A stretch of 62,000 nt of DNA from Phoronis australis (lineage: Eukaryota; Phoronida; Phoronidae), in contig NMRA01000271.1 in assembly GCA_002633005.1 (NCBI GenBank), positions 17,588 to 79,587 on the forward strand, written 5' to 3'. A program made the translations under genes and the position numbers. Below are positions 1 through 11,233 of the stretch, piece after piece. The notes below the pieces were generated by a model. The model saw only the letters and a program-made list of their open reading frames with translations, made no database searches and had not been told where the DNA came from. The stretch's first letter is position 1, and every line of letters begins with the position of its first letter.

Positions 1-303
1 ATAGTAAAACATGTAATGTGAGTGTAATATTGTTCAATACAATGGCACTGATGGGACCATATTACTTGTTTTACAAAAAAGTCACCAAAACTGTTGTTTT
101 TACAAATATAAGTTTACTAAGCTCTTTGGTGATTATTAGGTAACTTCAAACTCAAATTTCTCAAAAATGTGCAACTTTATATGTGGGAACTTTTTAGATT
201 TTGAAAACACTCTAATAAATGAATTAAAAAACACCAAAATAAAATTGCCCCCCTAAAGTACTCACAAAAACCATTTTCTAGAGGCCCTACAAAATCTGGC
301 CCA
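1..303 (-). mobile_element. Non-autonomous element X, copy 1 (inverted relative to the copy at 37.5-38.0 kb)
   Basis: This stretch reads, as reverse complement, almost continuously against 37782-38045, with shared words such as GTTCCCACATATAAAGTTGC and a matching end at GGTGGGCCAG. The left part also contains TGTGAGTGTAATATTGTTCA, which recurs at about 37543 beside the other end of that copy. No coding potential is seen. I infer a dispersed non-autonomous DNA element. The left end may be cut by the window edge. Confidence 0.6.
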
Positions 304-634
304 CCGACTATAAGTGCATAACGAGGACGGACGTTGTGGAACTATAATCAAGCCAGTGAAATCCATCGTTTGCGCGTCAAGTCCATTGGTCTTTCTGACG
401 TTTACACAATGGGTGTACACAGCAAGTGAAGGTAGACTTAGACATTAACAAAGCACGAAAAACAGAAAAGATTTCGCAATTATTGAGCAACTTGCTCATT
501 TCCTAAACATACGCCAGTTATGCGCGCAATCGAGTTTATTGTAAACGTATTCATGGAAATTAGCGAATTTAAATAAACAAGCCTTGAAACAGCAAGGCAA
601 GACCCTCTTATAAACATAATTTCATAACTGATAA

Positions 635-3600
635 TCAGTCCTTGCGCTTGTGGTTGTGGTGTGGGTCCATGCACGTCTTTCCACAGCCGGTGGAGCAGCA
701 CTTTTGACGTCCATCACAGTCCTCGTCAATTTCGCACTCATGAACGCAAATCCCGATCTTTAACGAAGGGCATGATCCTAAAATCGAGGTAAAGCCAATG
801 AGCTAAATGAATATAATACTTTACAGTTACTGTAGTGCCTCTGTTGTTTCACGTCACTCGACCAAATAAACTGGCTACATTTCACCGGCCGGGCTGTTCA
901 ACTGACTAGAAACGAAAATCGTGTCTGTCTCATAAAGCTTGTCTCACGATATTCCTTAAGGTGATTGAATGTTTTATTACGAACGGAACATTGAAACTAC
1001 CAGAGACTCAAGAAAACTTTCCAGAATTTATTGGAGTTGGCTACTCTAACCCTAGAACTGCGAATTCGAAAATGGCGCATGTACGAATTGCCTGTGGCTT
1101 GAGTCGCTGGCTCATCACGTAACAAGTCACTATTGAATGAGCATGGTAATGTGTGCAAAATCCAGCTGAGGGCGCTTCAGTAAAGAATTCAACATTTGAC
1201 AGCTTAACAGCGACGAAGTGCCCCTTTAACCGTTACAGACAGTGTTATATCCACAATTCCAAGTCTTTGAGTACGTTAATAGATTACTAATAAACCCAAT
1301 GGCATTCAAATTAAGTGAATTTTATTCAAATGTCATGTAGATTCAAATAGCAATTCACATCGATACCAATAAAGAAAAAAATATTTGCAAACGTTGTGAA
1401 GGCGAATTTATTTCGCGTTGGACTGGTTTACTGTCGCGTATGATTCCAGGATCTTTATTCGGCTCACGAGGATAGATGCCCACCAAATGTTTTTATTTCC
1501 CTCAGGTAGCCCTTTATTTCAGTTTTCGTTCTCCGCAAATCTTTTATCTGTATTTTCTAAGTTTTCCTAGTTCAACGGAAAACCATTTTTCTGCAACACA
1601 TGTTTGTGAAAGTAATGACGGCAGTGTTCACCTTTCCGGGGCACTGATTGGCTGGAAGTATTTGCTTGATTGACATGTCGGAACTGTGTGTCACTGAATC
1701 CCCAGCAGATTCCATCATTCATTCAGAATGCTTCAATGCAGGGGCGGATCCAGGATTTTGAGTGAGGGGGGCAAGACAGAGTATTAGCCAGGATTTTTTG
1801 CGTCAGACATTTGCACCCCCGAACTGCCAAATATAATCTAGGAGAATTTTAAGGGANCCTTGGCCCCCCTCTAAATCCGCCACTGCAATGTATATACTTT
1901 ACGCCAAAAAATCTGAAAAAAATATGAAATCGTCTTCGATAAGATACAATGTGTCAACACTTTGAACTCTGCAGCGACATAGCGATGTTTAAAATTAGGT
2001 CGAGCATACCCCGGATCCATTAAAAAGTGGATAAAAACCCGCCTTCGTCGCAAAAAATGATTCAGACCACACACAGTTCTGAAACAGCTTTCAAATTGTT
2101 CCGAAGTCGAAGTAGATGCGATAGTCACGTAGCGTTATTTTGTTATTTTATCTCCGAGCATTGTCTCGAGCAATAACAAACTGATAGTTCTTCGCAACAC
2201 CACAAATCATTTCTCTTCTGAATAAGAAAAAAAAGATGAGACGAATTAGTGGTAAGTTCGTCTAAATCAAAAGTTAGCAACTTCGACGAAACGCGCGTTA
2301 ATATCCGCTTTAAAGAAAATGACCTGAGCTTTAAAATTCTTACCAGGCTTGGACTTGATTGGAATGCATTTCCCATTTTTACACGTGGTGCCCGTAAAGC
2401 ATTGAATTACCTGAAATGGAAAGGTAAATTTGGTGTTGATTTGAGCTTTTTTTTAAAGCTGCATTTCATACTCTTTAGCTGGATAAAAATGCAAATCTAA
2501 TTAGGCGTTTCATTCTCATAAAATCGGTTTTGTAATATTACTTAGCGTGACAAGGCTATATTTTCGTTACCAACAAAACATCGAAACCATCAGCTAGTCA
2601 AGAATACGTAGAGTTGGGGTTGGCAATCCTGCAATTGTGAATTCAACTGCGGCGCATGTACGCATTGCCTGTGATTTGAGTCGGAGAATAGGAATAGAAT
2701 CCCATAACCATAAGGAATATTATGGGACAAATTTGATCGTTTACCAGATGATAGAAGGAAAATAATTGACAGGATGGCGCAGGTTCGTGGAAACAACGCG
2801 GCCGGATGACGCGCGCACCCTACGTGACCAACTGTACGAACTCAAGAAGGAGACGACAAATACGTCGCCACCAATGCAGGGGCGGATCCAGGATTTTGAG
2901 TGGGGGGCATGGCACAGGAATAACCAGAATTTTGCCACATGCGCGTGCCCGACCTAAAATATAGGGATGCAGGGGTCGGTTTTCGGACCTCATTACTAAA
3001 AAAACGGTAAACGGTTTTTTTCAAGGTCCATGCATTTGCATTCCGTCCCCGAGTCGCCCTGGGTGCACGCATATGCTAGTCAGCAATTCGCACCCCGGAC
3101 TCATTGCCAAATGGTATCTGGGAGAATTTAGGGGGGGGGGGGGGNACGCCACTGCAATGTACCATATACTTATGAGAAACAATCTTAAATTAAAGTTGCA
3201 TTTTGCTGGCTAAACACGAAAACTGAATAACGTCTTTTACTGTCACAAAATCGGTATCATAATGTTCCTTACCGTGACAGGATTCCATTTCGGTTACCAA
3301 CTCAAGCCTTAGGTACTGCGTACATGAGCCATTTTCGAATTCATAACCTTTAGAATTTAACGATTTCTTGAGTTGCTGATGACTCCGATGTTCTTGTTGA
3401 TAACGGTAACAAAATTCTACCTCAGTAAGGAGCATTGTAAGACCGATTCGCTAAGAGTCAAACGCCTAAATCGATTTTCGTTTTTGGTGAGCAAAACAGA
3501 GCGAAATGCAGCTGTAAGCTTTTAAACTTTTTAAAAATATCTTTAACTGCACTATGTAAACGTCACGCAAATAATTTGAGGTCACGACCGTAGCCGGCAC

Positions 3601-5938
3601 AAAGACTGGAGCCGGACAATGGACCGAAATAATCGACGAATCTCAAGGGCACAAATCTTTCGGGACAGACAAGACACAAACGAGTATCATTTACCAGAAA
3701 TAAAATCCAGTTAGCATCAGTATAATTAGATATGGTCGTTCCTGACAAACCCGGGCGCAGTCGGCATTCGAAAAAATGCAATCAGTGCCCGCTATTCGAG
3801 ACTGGGCTTTGACAGTCAGGGTAAAAACTTCGGTTAGATTTACTGTTCAAGACACATATTACTCGATACTCAATTGGTTAGAAAATTAAGGTGCGATTCA
3901 ACAAAAGACTTAATGCCACTCAGAACTCAGGACTGTCTACAGACTGTGTAGGCTTCGACTCGGCTTCACGTTCTCGCCGAACACGCCGGTGCGGGATCAC
4001 AGGGTCGAGTTCGTACTGCCTCAAACACGCTAAGTCTGCCGACATGGCGAGGTCTAACTCATTACCTGTTTCACCCATGGCCTGAGTGTCATTCCCCCCA
4101 TCTTCATGATACCTGCATTCATGATACTCGTAAAGCTCGCTCTCTAAGTCTTCGTAACTTAAACAATCGCTTCTATCCGCCATTGCATATAATACCGTGA
4201 ACTGGTCAACGTCTTCCACAGATGACGTCACGTGTTGAGAAATCATTCGAAATTCCTCAATTATTTCCCAAAATAAGTGACTGTTTAGTTATATTTCGTG
4301 TTCTAAAATCATTATACAAGATCTAAAACCTCAACAATTGCATAAATTCAATGTAGGAACACTTTAAGCGAATTCCGTTGCTTACTGCACAGCGATCGCT
4401 CGCACTTCTTTTTTCTTTCGGTAAACATTTTCCGCCGGAACAAACTGACCCATAAGGGCAACCAGACATCTGAAACGAAGAGATTTCATTTAAATCGATT
4501 GGAAACGTGGGTAACACAAATACCTTCACCATTGGGTGACCCAATACAGTGTAGACCGATAGTGTAGTCTGTATTATCTTTTTCAACAGCTGTGAACAGA
4601 GGCACCTCAATTTGAACACATCGATGATGACAATTTTGTGGAGATAATTTCTGAAACGAAATTTGCAGAGTACCAGGCCGAATATTTGACCACCGACAAA
4701 GAAAAAAATGTAACTTTTAGTGTGAACTATTGTCATTCATATAATTGTAGAACATCTTGAGTACTCTTATGGCTTTATTTTAGATGTAATTTCCATTGGC
4801 GAATTTAGTGGGGGGGGGTCCAATTTCAAGTTTCAAATTCGGAACACGACGTATTCGTAACAGAACTGTGGCTAAGTATAGGCACTCCCGCGATATCCCA
4901 GACGACCGGCAGAAGCGCTGCGCACTACGACTCCGTTTCCGTCGTGTGCTTCACTGTGCAATGAAGAAAATTACTTCATTTTTTAAAGAAAATGGAACCT
5001 GAGTGACGATGAAAAAAACAGAAGCTGCTGGTAAGATGTAAATTTTAATCGAAGCCTTAGTGAATCACTCAGAAACTCATAATTCTCTCTTTGTCAAACC
5101 TTAACTTAAGACGATTTCCAGAGCAATCGCGTCATTAATGCCAACACATAAAACGGATTTGGTCTATTGGTCAATTGAAGACTATTTTAAATACAACAAA
5201 TTTGTTACGAACTGATTGCACAAAATATAAAAAGTATAATAATCATTACAAAAAGAAGTAGGTTTCGCGCGCAAACGCTGTGGACCATAAACAAGTAGGT
5301 CTCTTAGAATCTAATTACAAGTGAAATCGTGGTGGTGCAGTGGTAAAGCACGCGTACTCTATCCGCCAAGTCGTGAGTTCGAGTCTGTGGTAATTGAAGT
5401 TTTTCAAATTTGACACGTTCTCCGTGTTTTTTTTCCATCTTGGATAATACTTCAGGAATCAAGGAAAATGCTTGATTTTTAGAGGAATAAACAGAAAAAT
5501 TTTCCTGGCGGGAGGGGGGTTTGCCCCACTCGGTGCTATGCGCATCTACAATCGTGCTTTGCGCAAGTGTTTACAGACAAAATGTTGCCCCCCTTGTGAT
5601 ATCCTAGATCCGCCACTGATTTCCGCAAAATGACCTCTGTGTTCAATCTGAGGGCGACACCTATTGACAATCTTTACAGAGTGAACCTGCACTGAGGCCG
5701 GCTACTATACAAGCAAATGGTTCAGGTTCAACGTTTCACTTTTACAGTGCTACGTAAAACAAACAGTAACAGGACGATTACACTAGCAGAACTAGGAACT
5801 CGGTTTTCCAACTCCGCAGTTATAAAGCAAGAGACTTACCTCGCAGTCGCCCAGAATCAGTCCCGACAACGACCGACATTGTACAACAGCTATGAGCGCC
5901 AGGCACAGCGCTACCTGACGTAGAAAAAATACGCACAT
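635..5938 (-). CDS. Secreted WAP-domain protein, paralogue D (4 exons, ~130 aa)
   Basis: Exons read 5' to 3' on the minus strand are 5938-5840, 4469-4386, 2410-2344 and 777-635 (stop). Exon 1 starts MCVFFLRQVALCLALIA, a clear signal peptide. Exons 2 and 3 each encode a C-X5-C-X4-C module (CPYGSVCSGGKCLP; CFTGTTCKNGKCIP). The last exon encodes a full WAP domain with eight cysteines including the CC pair (C-X7-C-X3-C-X5-C-X5-CC-X3-C-X3-C), then a His/Lys-rich tail. Donors are GTAAGT, GTAAGC and GTAAGA. Phases are 0, 0 and 1, the last rebuilding Gly. WAP proteins are typically secreted protease inhibitors or antimicrobials, and that role is inferred here. Unlike A, B and C, the signal peptide can be read from one exon. 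An AG at 5915-5916 in the same place as the intron of the other copies leaves open a missed upstream exon. Confidence 0.85.
1739..1886 (+). repeat. MITE family GGCGGATCCAGG, copy 1
   Basis: The element begins GGGGCGGATCCAGGATTTTG and ends with an imperfect inverted counterpart, CTAAATCCGCCACTGC. Related copies lie at 2877, 27022, 27364 and 30693. It is about 150 bp and non-coding. An N sits inside it at 1857. It lies in the last intron of WAP gene D. Confidence 0.7.
2877..3155 (+). repeat. MITE family GGCGGATCCAGG, copy 2, with a nested insertion
   Basis: This copy has the same ends as copy 1, but its middle is interrupted by a second element (2938-3075). The right end carries a poly-G run and an N at 3145. 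It lies in the module-2 to module-1 intron of WAP gene D. Confidence 0.6.
2938..3075 (+). repeat. GCGCACCCAG MITE nested inside another MITE
   Basis: The left end reads CATGCGCGTGCCCGACC and the right end CCCTGGGTGCACGCATATGC, the same imperfect inverted termini as the elements at 18278, 20311 and 33753. The host MITE continues on both sides, so this insertion is younger than its host. Confidence 0.5.
3920..4246 (-). CDS. Unrecognised 108-aa single-exon ORF in an intron of WAP gene D
   Basis: The ORF opens at MISQHVTSSV and ends at SVDSPEF. It is acidic and hydrophilic in its first 75 residues (EDLESELYEYHE) and basic near the end (HRRVRREREAE). It has no signal peptide, membrane segment or recognised domain. 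A CRE-like TGACGTCA lies inside the start region. Its codon use looks protein-like, but it sits in an intron of a same-strand gene, so it may be a transposon remnant or chance ORF. Confidence 0.25.
   Translation of the reverse strand: MISQHVTSSVEDVDQFTVLYAMADRSDCLSYEDLESELYEYHECRYHEDGGNDTQAMGETGNELDLAMSADLACLRQYELDPVIPHRRVRREREAESKPTQSVDSPEF
5329..5398 (+). repeat. tRNA-like SINE head
   Basis: An A-box-like TGGTGCAGTGGTAAAGC is followed about 30 bases later by a B-box-like GAGTTCGAGTC, with tRNA-like spacing. The acceptor stem does not close, so this is a degraded tRNA-derived SINE promoter rather than a functional tRNA. Confidence 0.5.
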
Positions 5939-7238
5939 TACTGGCGACTCACGAATACTTTTTCCGGGACTTAAACCAATTGATCCAGGCAAGGGAATTG
6001 TCGATTTGAAAAGTGTGCGTTTAACTGTTCTGTGAATAATGTCCCGTCAACCAAGTCATTTTCGTGAAATTGCTAAATATACTCGACTAAAGAGCATTCC
6101 CCATGTTTTTCACTTACAGGCTTGTTACTAGTAAATTGTTTTCGCTAACTTAACAAGAAAAACGGATTGTTTTTGAATTCTGAAAACCTACCGAATCATA
6201 TGGTTGTAAAACACAGGGTCAAGGCAACAGACGACTCAGATCACTGATGGAGCATGCACACAGCAATGTGGTATAACTTGAAAATGGCAGCCGGAAAACA
6301 GGTGGGACTTTTTGCAAGTTCGGCATAATGATAAATCCTACGCATACTTCGGGCAGTTTCCTCAAAGGATCACCGAGCTCAACATCATTTATAGAAAAAA
6401 ATGGCTGCTTTTTGATCAGTGTCATCTTGTTTCTAAATTTAGCAAAGCGTCAAATGAGTCGTGTGGTGTCCGCAAGTGTGACACGTTCGACAAACAAATG
6501 AAAGAAGCGTCATTCAGCGTGCAACGCCTGAAATTTCACCAAGCGCAATTTTGATTTTTGAACCCACACGCGGAACCTGGGGTGCTTTCAATTTCACCCA
6601 GACAATCCGAATCGACTCGCCGTTAGCATGACGTATTGTTTCAACAAGGTTAACGAGGATATTCCCCGGGTGGTTAGATTTAATGAAAATTTTTATTTTA
6701 TATCTCGGGTTGTCAATATGTCACATACATATGATTTATCACATTTTTATTAAAACAAACTCTAACACCATCGAAGTCGAAGAATGAACGACGCATTTCA
6801 GGATTTGAGTGGTTTTACTATTATTATAGTTTGTTGAACCCAACTGTACCAGAACTGGATCAATCTTTTACCAATGATATCAAGCAGAGTGTGAACGATC
6901 ATCACCTACATTGCGAGTTGTGTACGCGAGACACGTCCAATGACAATCTGTGTTTACTAAATAACATTGTTAGAAGAGATTAGAAAAGCCATCACAAATC
7001 TAAAAAATAGCGCCAGTAATATTTAGGTTCAAGTGTCTATACGTGAAACAGTGCCTACACTGATTTGGAAAGCCGGAAGATCCCGGATTCACACAGCGAC
7101 ACTTGAATCTCCCGGTAGTTGCTCACAAGGCTGCAACATCCGTCAAACAGTTCTGGCCTCGTTTTCGTGCCATTAGAGTTTCTTATGTCATTTGTTGGTG
7201 CCTTGATTTTTTTGCATTAACTGTATTCGACGTTATAA
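5939..7238. other. Intergenic, upstream of WAP gene D
   Basis: No supported gene is seen. ORFs here are short, overlap on both strands and lack recognisable motifs. A TATA box comparable to those of copies A and B was not found just upstream of the D start. Confidence 0.4.
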
Positions 7239-7339
7239 TGGCAGAGAAATTTTACTGCTGTGGTGTGGGCTGCAACTCCGACGGCAGAAAGTTCGATAAA
7301 CTTGAGAAGTATCAATGGGTGCGATACTTTCTGACATGA
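7239..7339 (+). pseudogene. THAP-like zinc-finger N-terminal fragment
   Basis: The frame reads MAEKFYCCGVGCNSDGRKFD and then stops soon after. A leading C-C-x-x-x-C pattern with a short basic stretch resembles the start of THAP-type DNA-binding domains, which occur in host genes and in P/Harbinger-type transposons. The downstream Cys/His half of the domain is missing. I infer an orphan first exon or transposon fragment. Confidence 0.3.
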
Positions 7340-10300
7340 TTCCCAGAATAGGCCACACATTTCTAAAATAAAGTATCGATGTTAAATCGCGGTGCTGAGT
7401 GCTTAGGTGACTATTTCCCTTTCCAGCTAGCCCCTGTACGATATTTCATTGCCAGCCAATACTGTTTTCACTTGTTACTCGTGAATTTTAAAAGTTTTAA
7501 CCAAGATTACCATAACAATATTGATTCTGGGAATACGTGTAAAACCGTTGATAATGCAACCCATTTAAATCTTGGAACGTTTTTTGGTATAGCTGACGTA
7601 AACAAAGAAGTCGACTATCTTTCATCAAGTCTACAGCTACAATAAAAATAAGGCAAATTCTCGGCTTTATCTAGTTGTCATCTTGAAGGCAACGTCAACG
7701 AAATAGATTCTTGCAAGAATGTTTCAGTTTAATCTTTGTTTAGTTTTACAGACGATCACCTTTTCCATCAAGAATCAACACATCGTTAGCTTACCCCTAA
7801 AACACAGACTCTCTGATCCATGTGGCACTGCAGACTGACACTTCCAAGTCTGATTGGGCATGTAATTATTTTCAAGTTTTATACCAATGGGGAGAGACTC
7901 CGACGTCTTCACGTGTGACAGCTATGTGCGTCAGCATGGCAGGGTGTAAGGAAATAATCCCTTGAATTGATATCCTGACAGATGTTTGATGACCAAAACA
8001 TGAATAATACGTTACCCTTGCCACGTGGTAACACTGTGTTCTCTGCTTTGCAAAGCCACACGGTAACGTTGCAATCATTGCACAAGTTATGTGTTTTCCC
8101 CGGGTCCCAAAGTGAAATTTTTACAAGCTATAATTTTATGTTTGGCATATGTCTCGTGACAGCCAGGAATCGACGGTATCCAGGCGATCATTAAAGACAA
8201 AGTAATTCTGAGTCATTGCAGATGGGCATAGAAAAACCGACACCTATTGAGTAAAAAAGGCACCGACAAATGGAATGGAGGTTCGATGACGCACGTTCTT
8301 TGTTCGTCAAGGGATATGTGCCAAACATAAATTAGATGTCAGTACTCCAGAATATGTACTCGTCCTCTCATCTCAGTGACCCCCTTTTTCCTTTTACACC
8401 ATTTGTATCCTTCCTCACGGTGGGGTGGCCAGTGACCCCACCCCCAGAACAAGTGTCCACTGCAAAGTCACTTACTCTCACTGCGAGACGACAAAGGTTC
8501 GCAACCAGGAAAGTCACATTCCTCTTCGTTATTTGATCCACGATATGTACGTCGGGTGTCCATAGCAACAACTGTTTCCGCTTATCTGGTCATCTCAACT
8601 TGTTATCTACCGCACAGGTTTTCATTGATCACCAAGCAACGGGATTATAATTGGCTGCCCGTAAATATTTGGAAATTGTTTTGAAAAGGATTTTTGTTTG
8701 CTGGTTTATACGTTGTTTGGGGGCTAATCGAACCCTTTCTACAAATCATTGATGTAGCGTTAAGTGAGAGTTTAGGTTAATTGTTTTGTCTGATGTACGC
8801 GCATGCAAAGTTTCAATTCACCGGGAGTTTCATCGAGATCAGTTCAACAATAGTTTCATATAAGTAAATTTATTTCGACTTCACGATATTGTAATTATTA
8901 CAGAAAATATCAATAATAGCGTCATCGTAAACAGGTGCTCGCCAACACAATTTAGTTTAGAGCTCTGAGGAGCGTCTAATGCAAGCACAGAACAGTACAT
9001 ACACAAAACGTTTTTCATTTTCTTTTCAGCAACTTCCACAGAGTTTAATAAACCATACACACTTTATTTCAAATGTGAAGAATTTTGCTCTCGAATATAG
9101 TTTCGGTATAGCCAATCCTATGGCTTTCCTAAACGCAGTCCTTAGTTTTCTAAACAAAACGTAACTGCAAGGCAGAGTCCGACCGTGTTTTGTGCCGGGC
9201 CCTACGCCAACCGTTTCTTAGTTGATGATCCGACAAGAGTAAAAAATCCACACACCGTGTCTAGGAGAGCGTTTCATAAACCTAGTTTCTCGAGAGAAAA
9301 GCAAGATCTCTCAAGTCTTTGCAAAATCACACAAGTGAAAAGTCAGTGTTTTGCGAGAATGCTCGGAAGCTTACTAGGCCTGTTGTAGGAAACTGGCGGC
9401 CACTGAAATGATTGATCGATCAGGCTTGGATTCAGTTTTTCCGTTCCATAAGTGAAGACTTTTCGCCCCGAGAACAGGCTAATATTAGAGAGGTTTCGTA
9501 AAGCTACGTGAACGTGAATTATCACGCGTGCCGATTCACGTTACGGTAAGAAAAATGGGTTTCGCAACAGCTAAATTCTTTACGTGAACGTGAAAGTAAA
9601 CGTGAACTGAATAACTGAGCTCAGGGTGTCCAGTTATCGTAGTACATATCCGGTAGATTGCAAAGTACTTACAAATCACTCTGCGCGAATGCAACTTATT
9701 TTATTTTCATTCTCATAACATCTAACACAAATCAGTCAATTCAATTCAGTCAAATTTTTTAAGTTAATTTTGCGATGAGATTTAACATGTTATGTTCTAC
9801 AGCTAGCCCTCCCCCCTTCTTTCATCTCCATTTCAAGCCTCTATTCTCTTTCTTTTTTCTGCATTTCAAACTTTTCCCGGCCGTTCCAGTGTAATTTTTT
9901 GCTTTCGTATTTTCAGCTCTGCATCATGTTTTTGCTGTGAGAAAGTTGATGGAAAATCGCGTTGAATGTGAAAAAAGTCGTTTCTACAAACTACTGTGAA
10001 AAAATGGTCAACTCTTTTTAATGTGTAATTTATTTGCAGTTTAAAATAGATGCACGTAAATTAAGCATGTAAAAAAAATTAACAATGAACACAAAATCAT
10101 ATCTGTTAATAATCCATTCTAGCTCGATGATATCCAGCGAACCCCGGCAGAGTAAGGGTTTTGGAAAAAGGCCTTCCTTCAGGTAGACTTTAAGAACATT
10201 TACGGACAAAAGAATTGTGCTCACTTTATACTGAAGCACAGAAGAAAGATTGAGAACCGTATCAAAATAAAAATCGTTTCGATGGCTTGCCAAATAAGAA

Positions 10301-11233
10301 TTACAAAGAGGTCACAGATTTCTCGTTTAAAGCGACGCGAATCTCCCTGTATTCGCGTAAAAAATATACGCATGCCAAACACTCTCGGGATTGCGTCACA
10401 GCCAACAACGGCCTGACACGGAATTATGTATGCGTGATAATTCATGCCTTTTAGTCTACGGAACTCAACCCAGTTTAACGTCTACATCCAAAAACACCAC
10501 AAAAATCGCGTCCAAACCCATCCAGTAGTCAGGAAAGGTTTATCGATATTTCGCCATACAAGCAATACCTCCCACCTGAGTACACAGAACTACTTTATAG
10601 CGTAACCAAAGTTACACAAATGCCCCTACGACTGCACTCACACAGTCTCGTGCGCTGTACTTCTGGGCATGCGCATTATAGAAGTGAAAGGACGCTTGCT
10701 GATTTTGGCCGACTGAATATCACCTACTACAGGACTTTTCCTCGAGCAATCACCCATTATCCGCCGTTGTCGTCAGAAGCGATTGTCGTATGCTGTCCAG
10801 TGAAATGGCATTAATACATGTAGATCAATAATATAATGCACTCAGGCAGTCCGCGCATCTTCTCACCCACCAACTCAACAGTACTCCTGCGAGCACATAT
10901 TATACGTCCTTTTACGAAACTCCCAATTTTGGCATGACTTTTGTTTGATTCATAAGATGGCTTGCCTAATATCTTTGACACCAGATCAAGTGAAATGGTG
11001 TGAATGGAGGCGACGTTTCAAATAATGGAAATGAAATGAGCGACTGCTCGATCAATTCAGCACTGGTCAATTCCGCAATGTATTCTACTCTTTGGAAACA
11101 ACACTAAAGACTATACAAACTCACGTACGACAATCCCAACCGACGGTTTCAAAATCTCAGACAAATCACTTGTTATGTGATATACTGCAGGTGGATTCAT
11201 ATGCGTTTATGCCGCGTCAATAGTGTTTGTGTA
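7340..11233. other. Intergenic spacer between WAP genes D and A
   Basis: No gene is supported. The repeated word ACGTGAACGTGAA occurs near 9510-9610. The segment 11050-11170 has a diverged counterpart at 20030-20150 downstream of WAP gene B, so it belongs to the A/B duplicated block. Confidence 0.4.
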
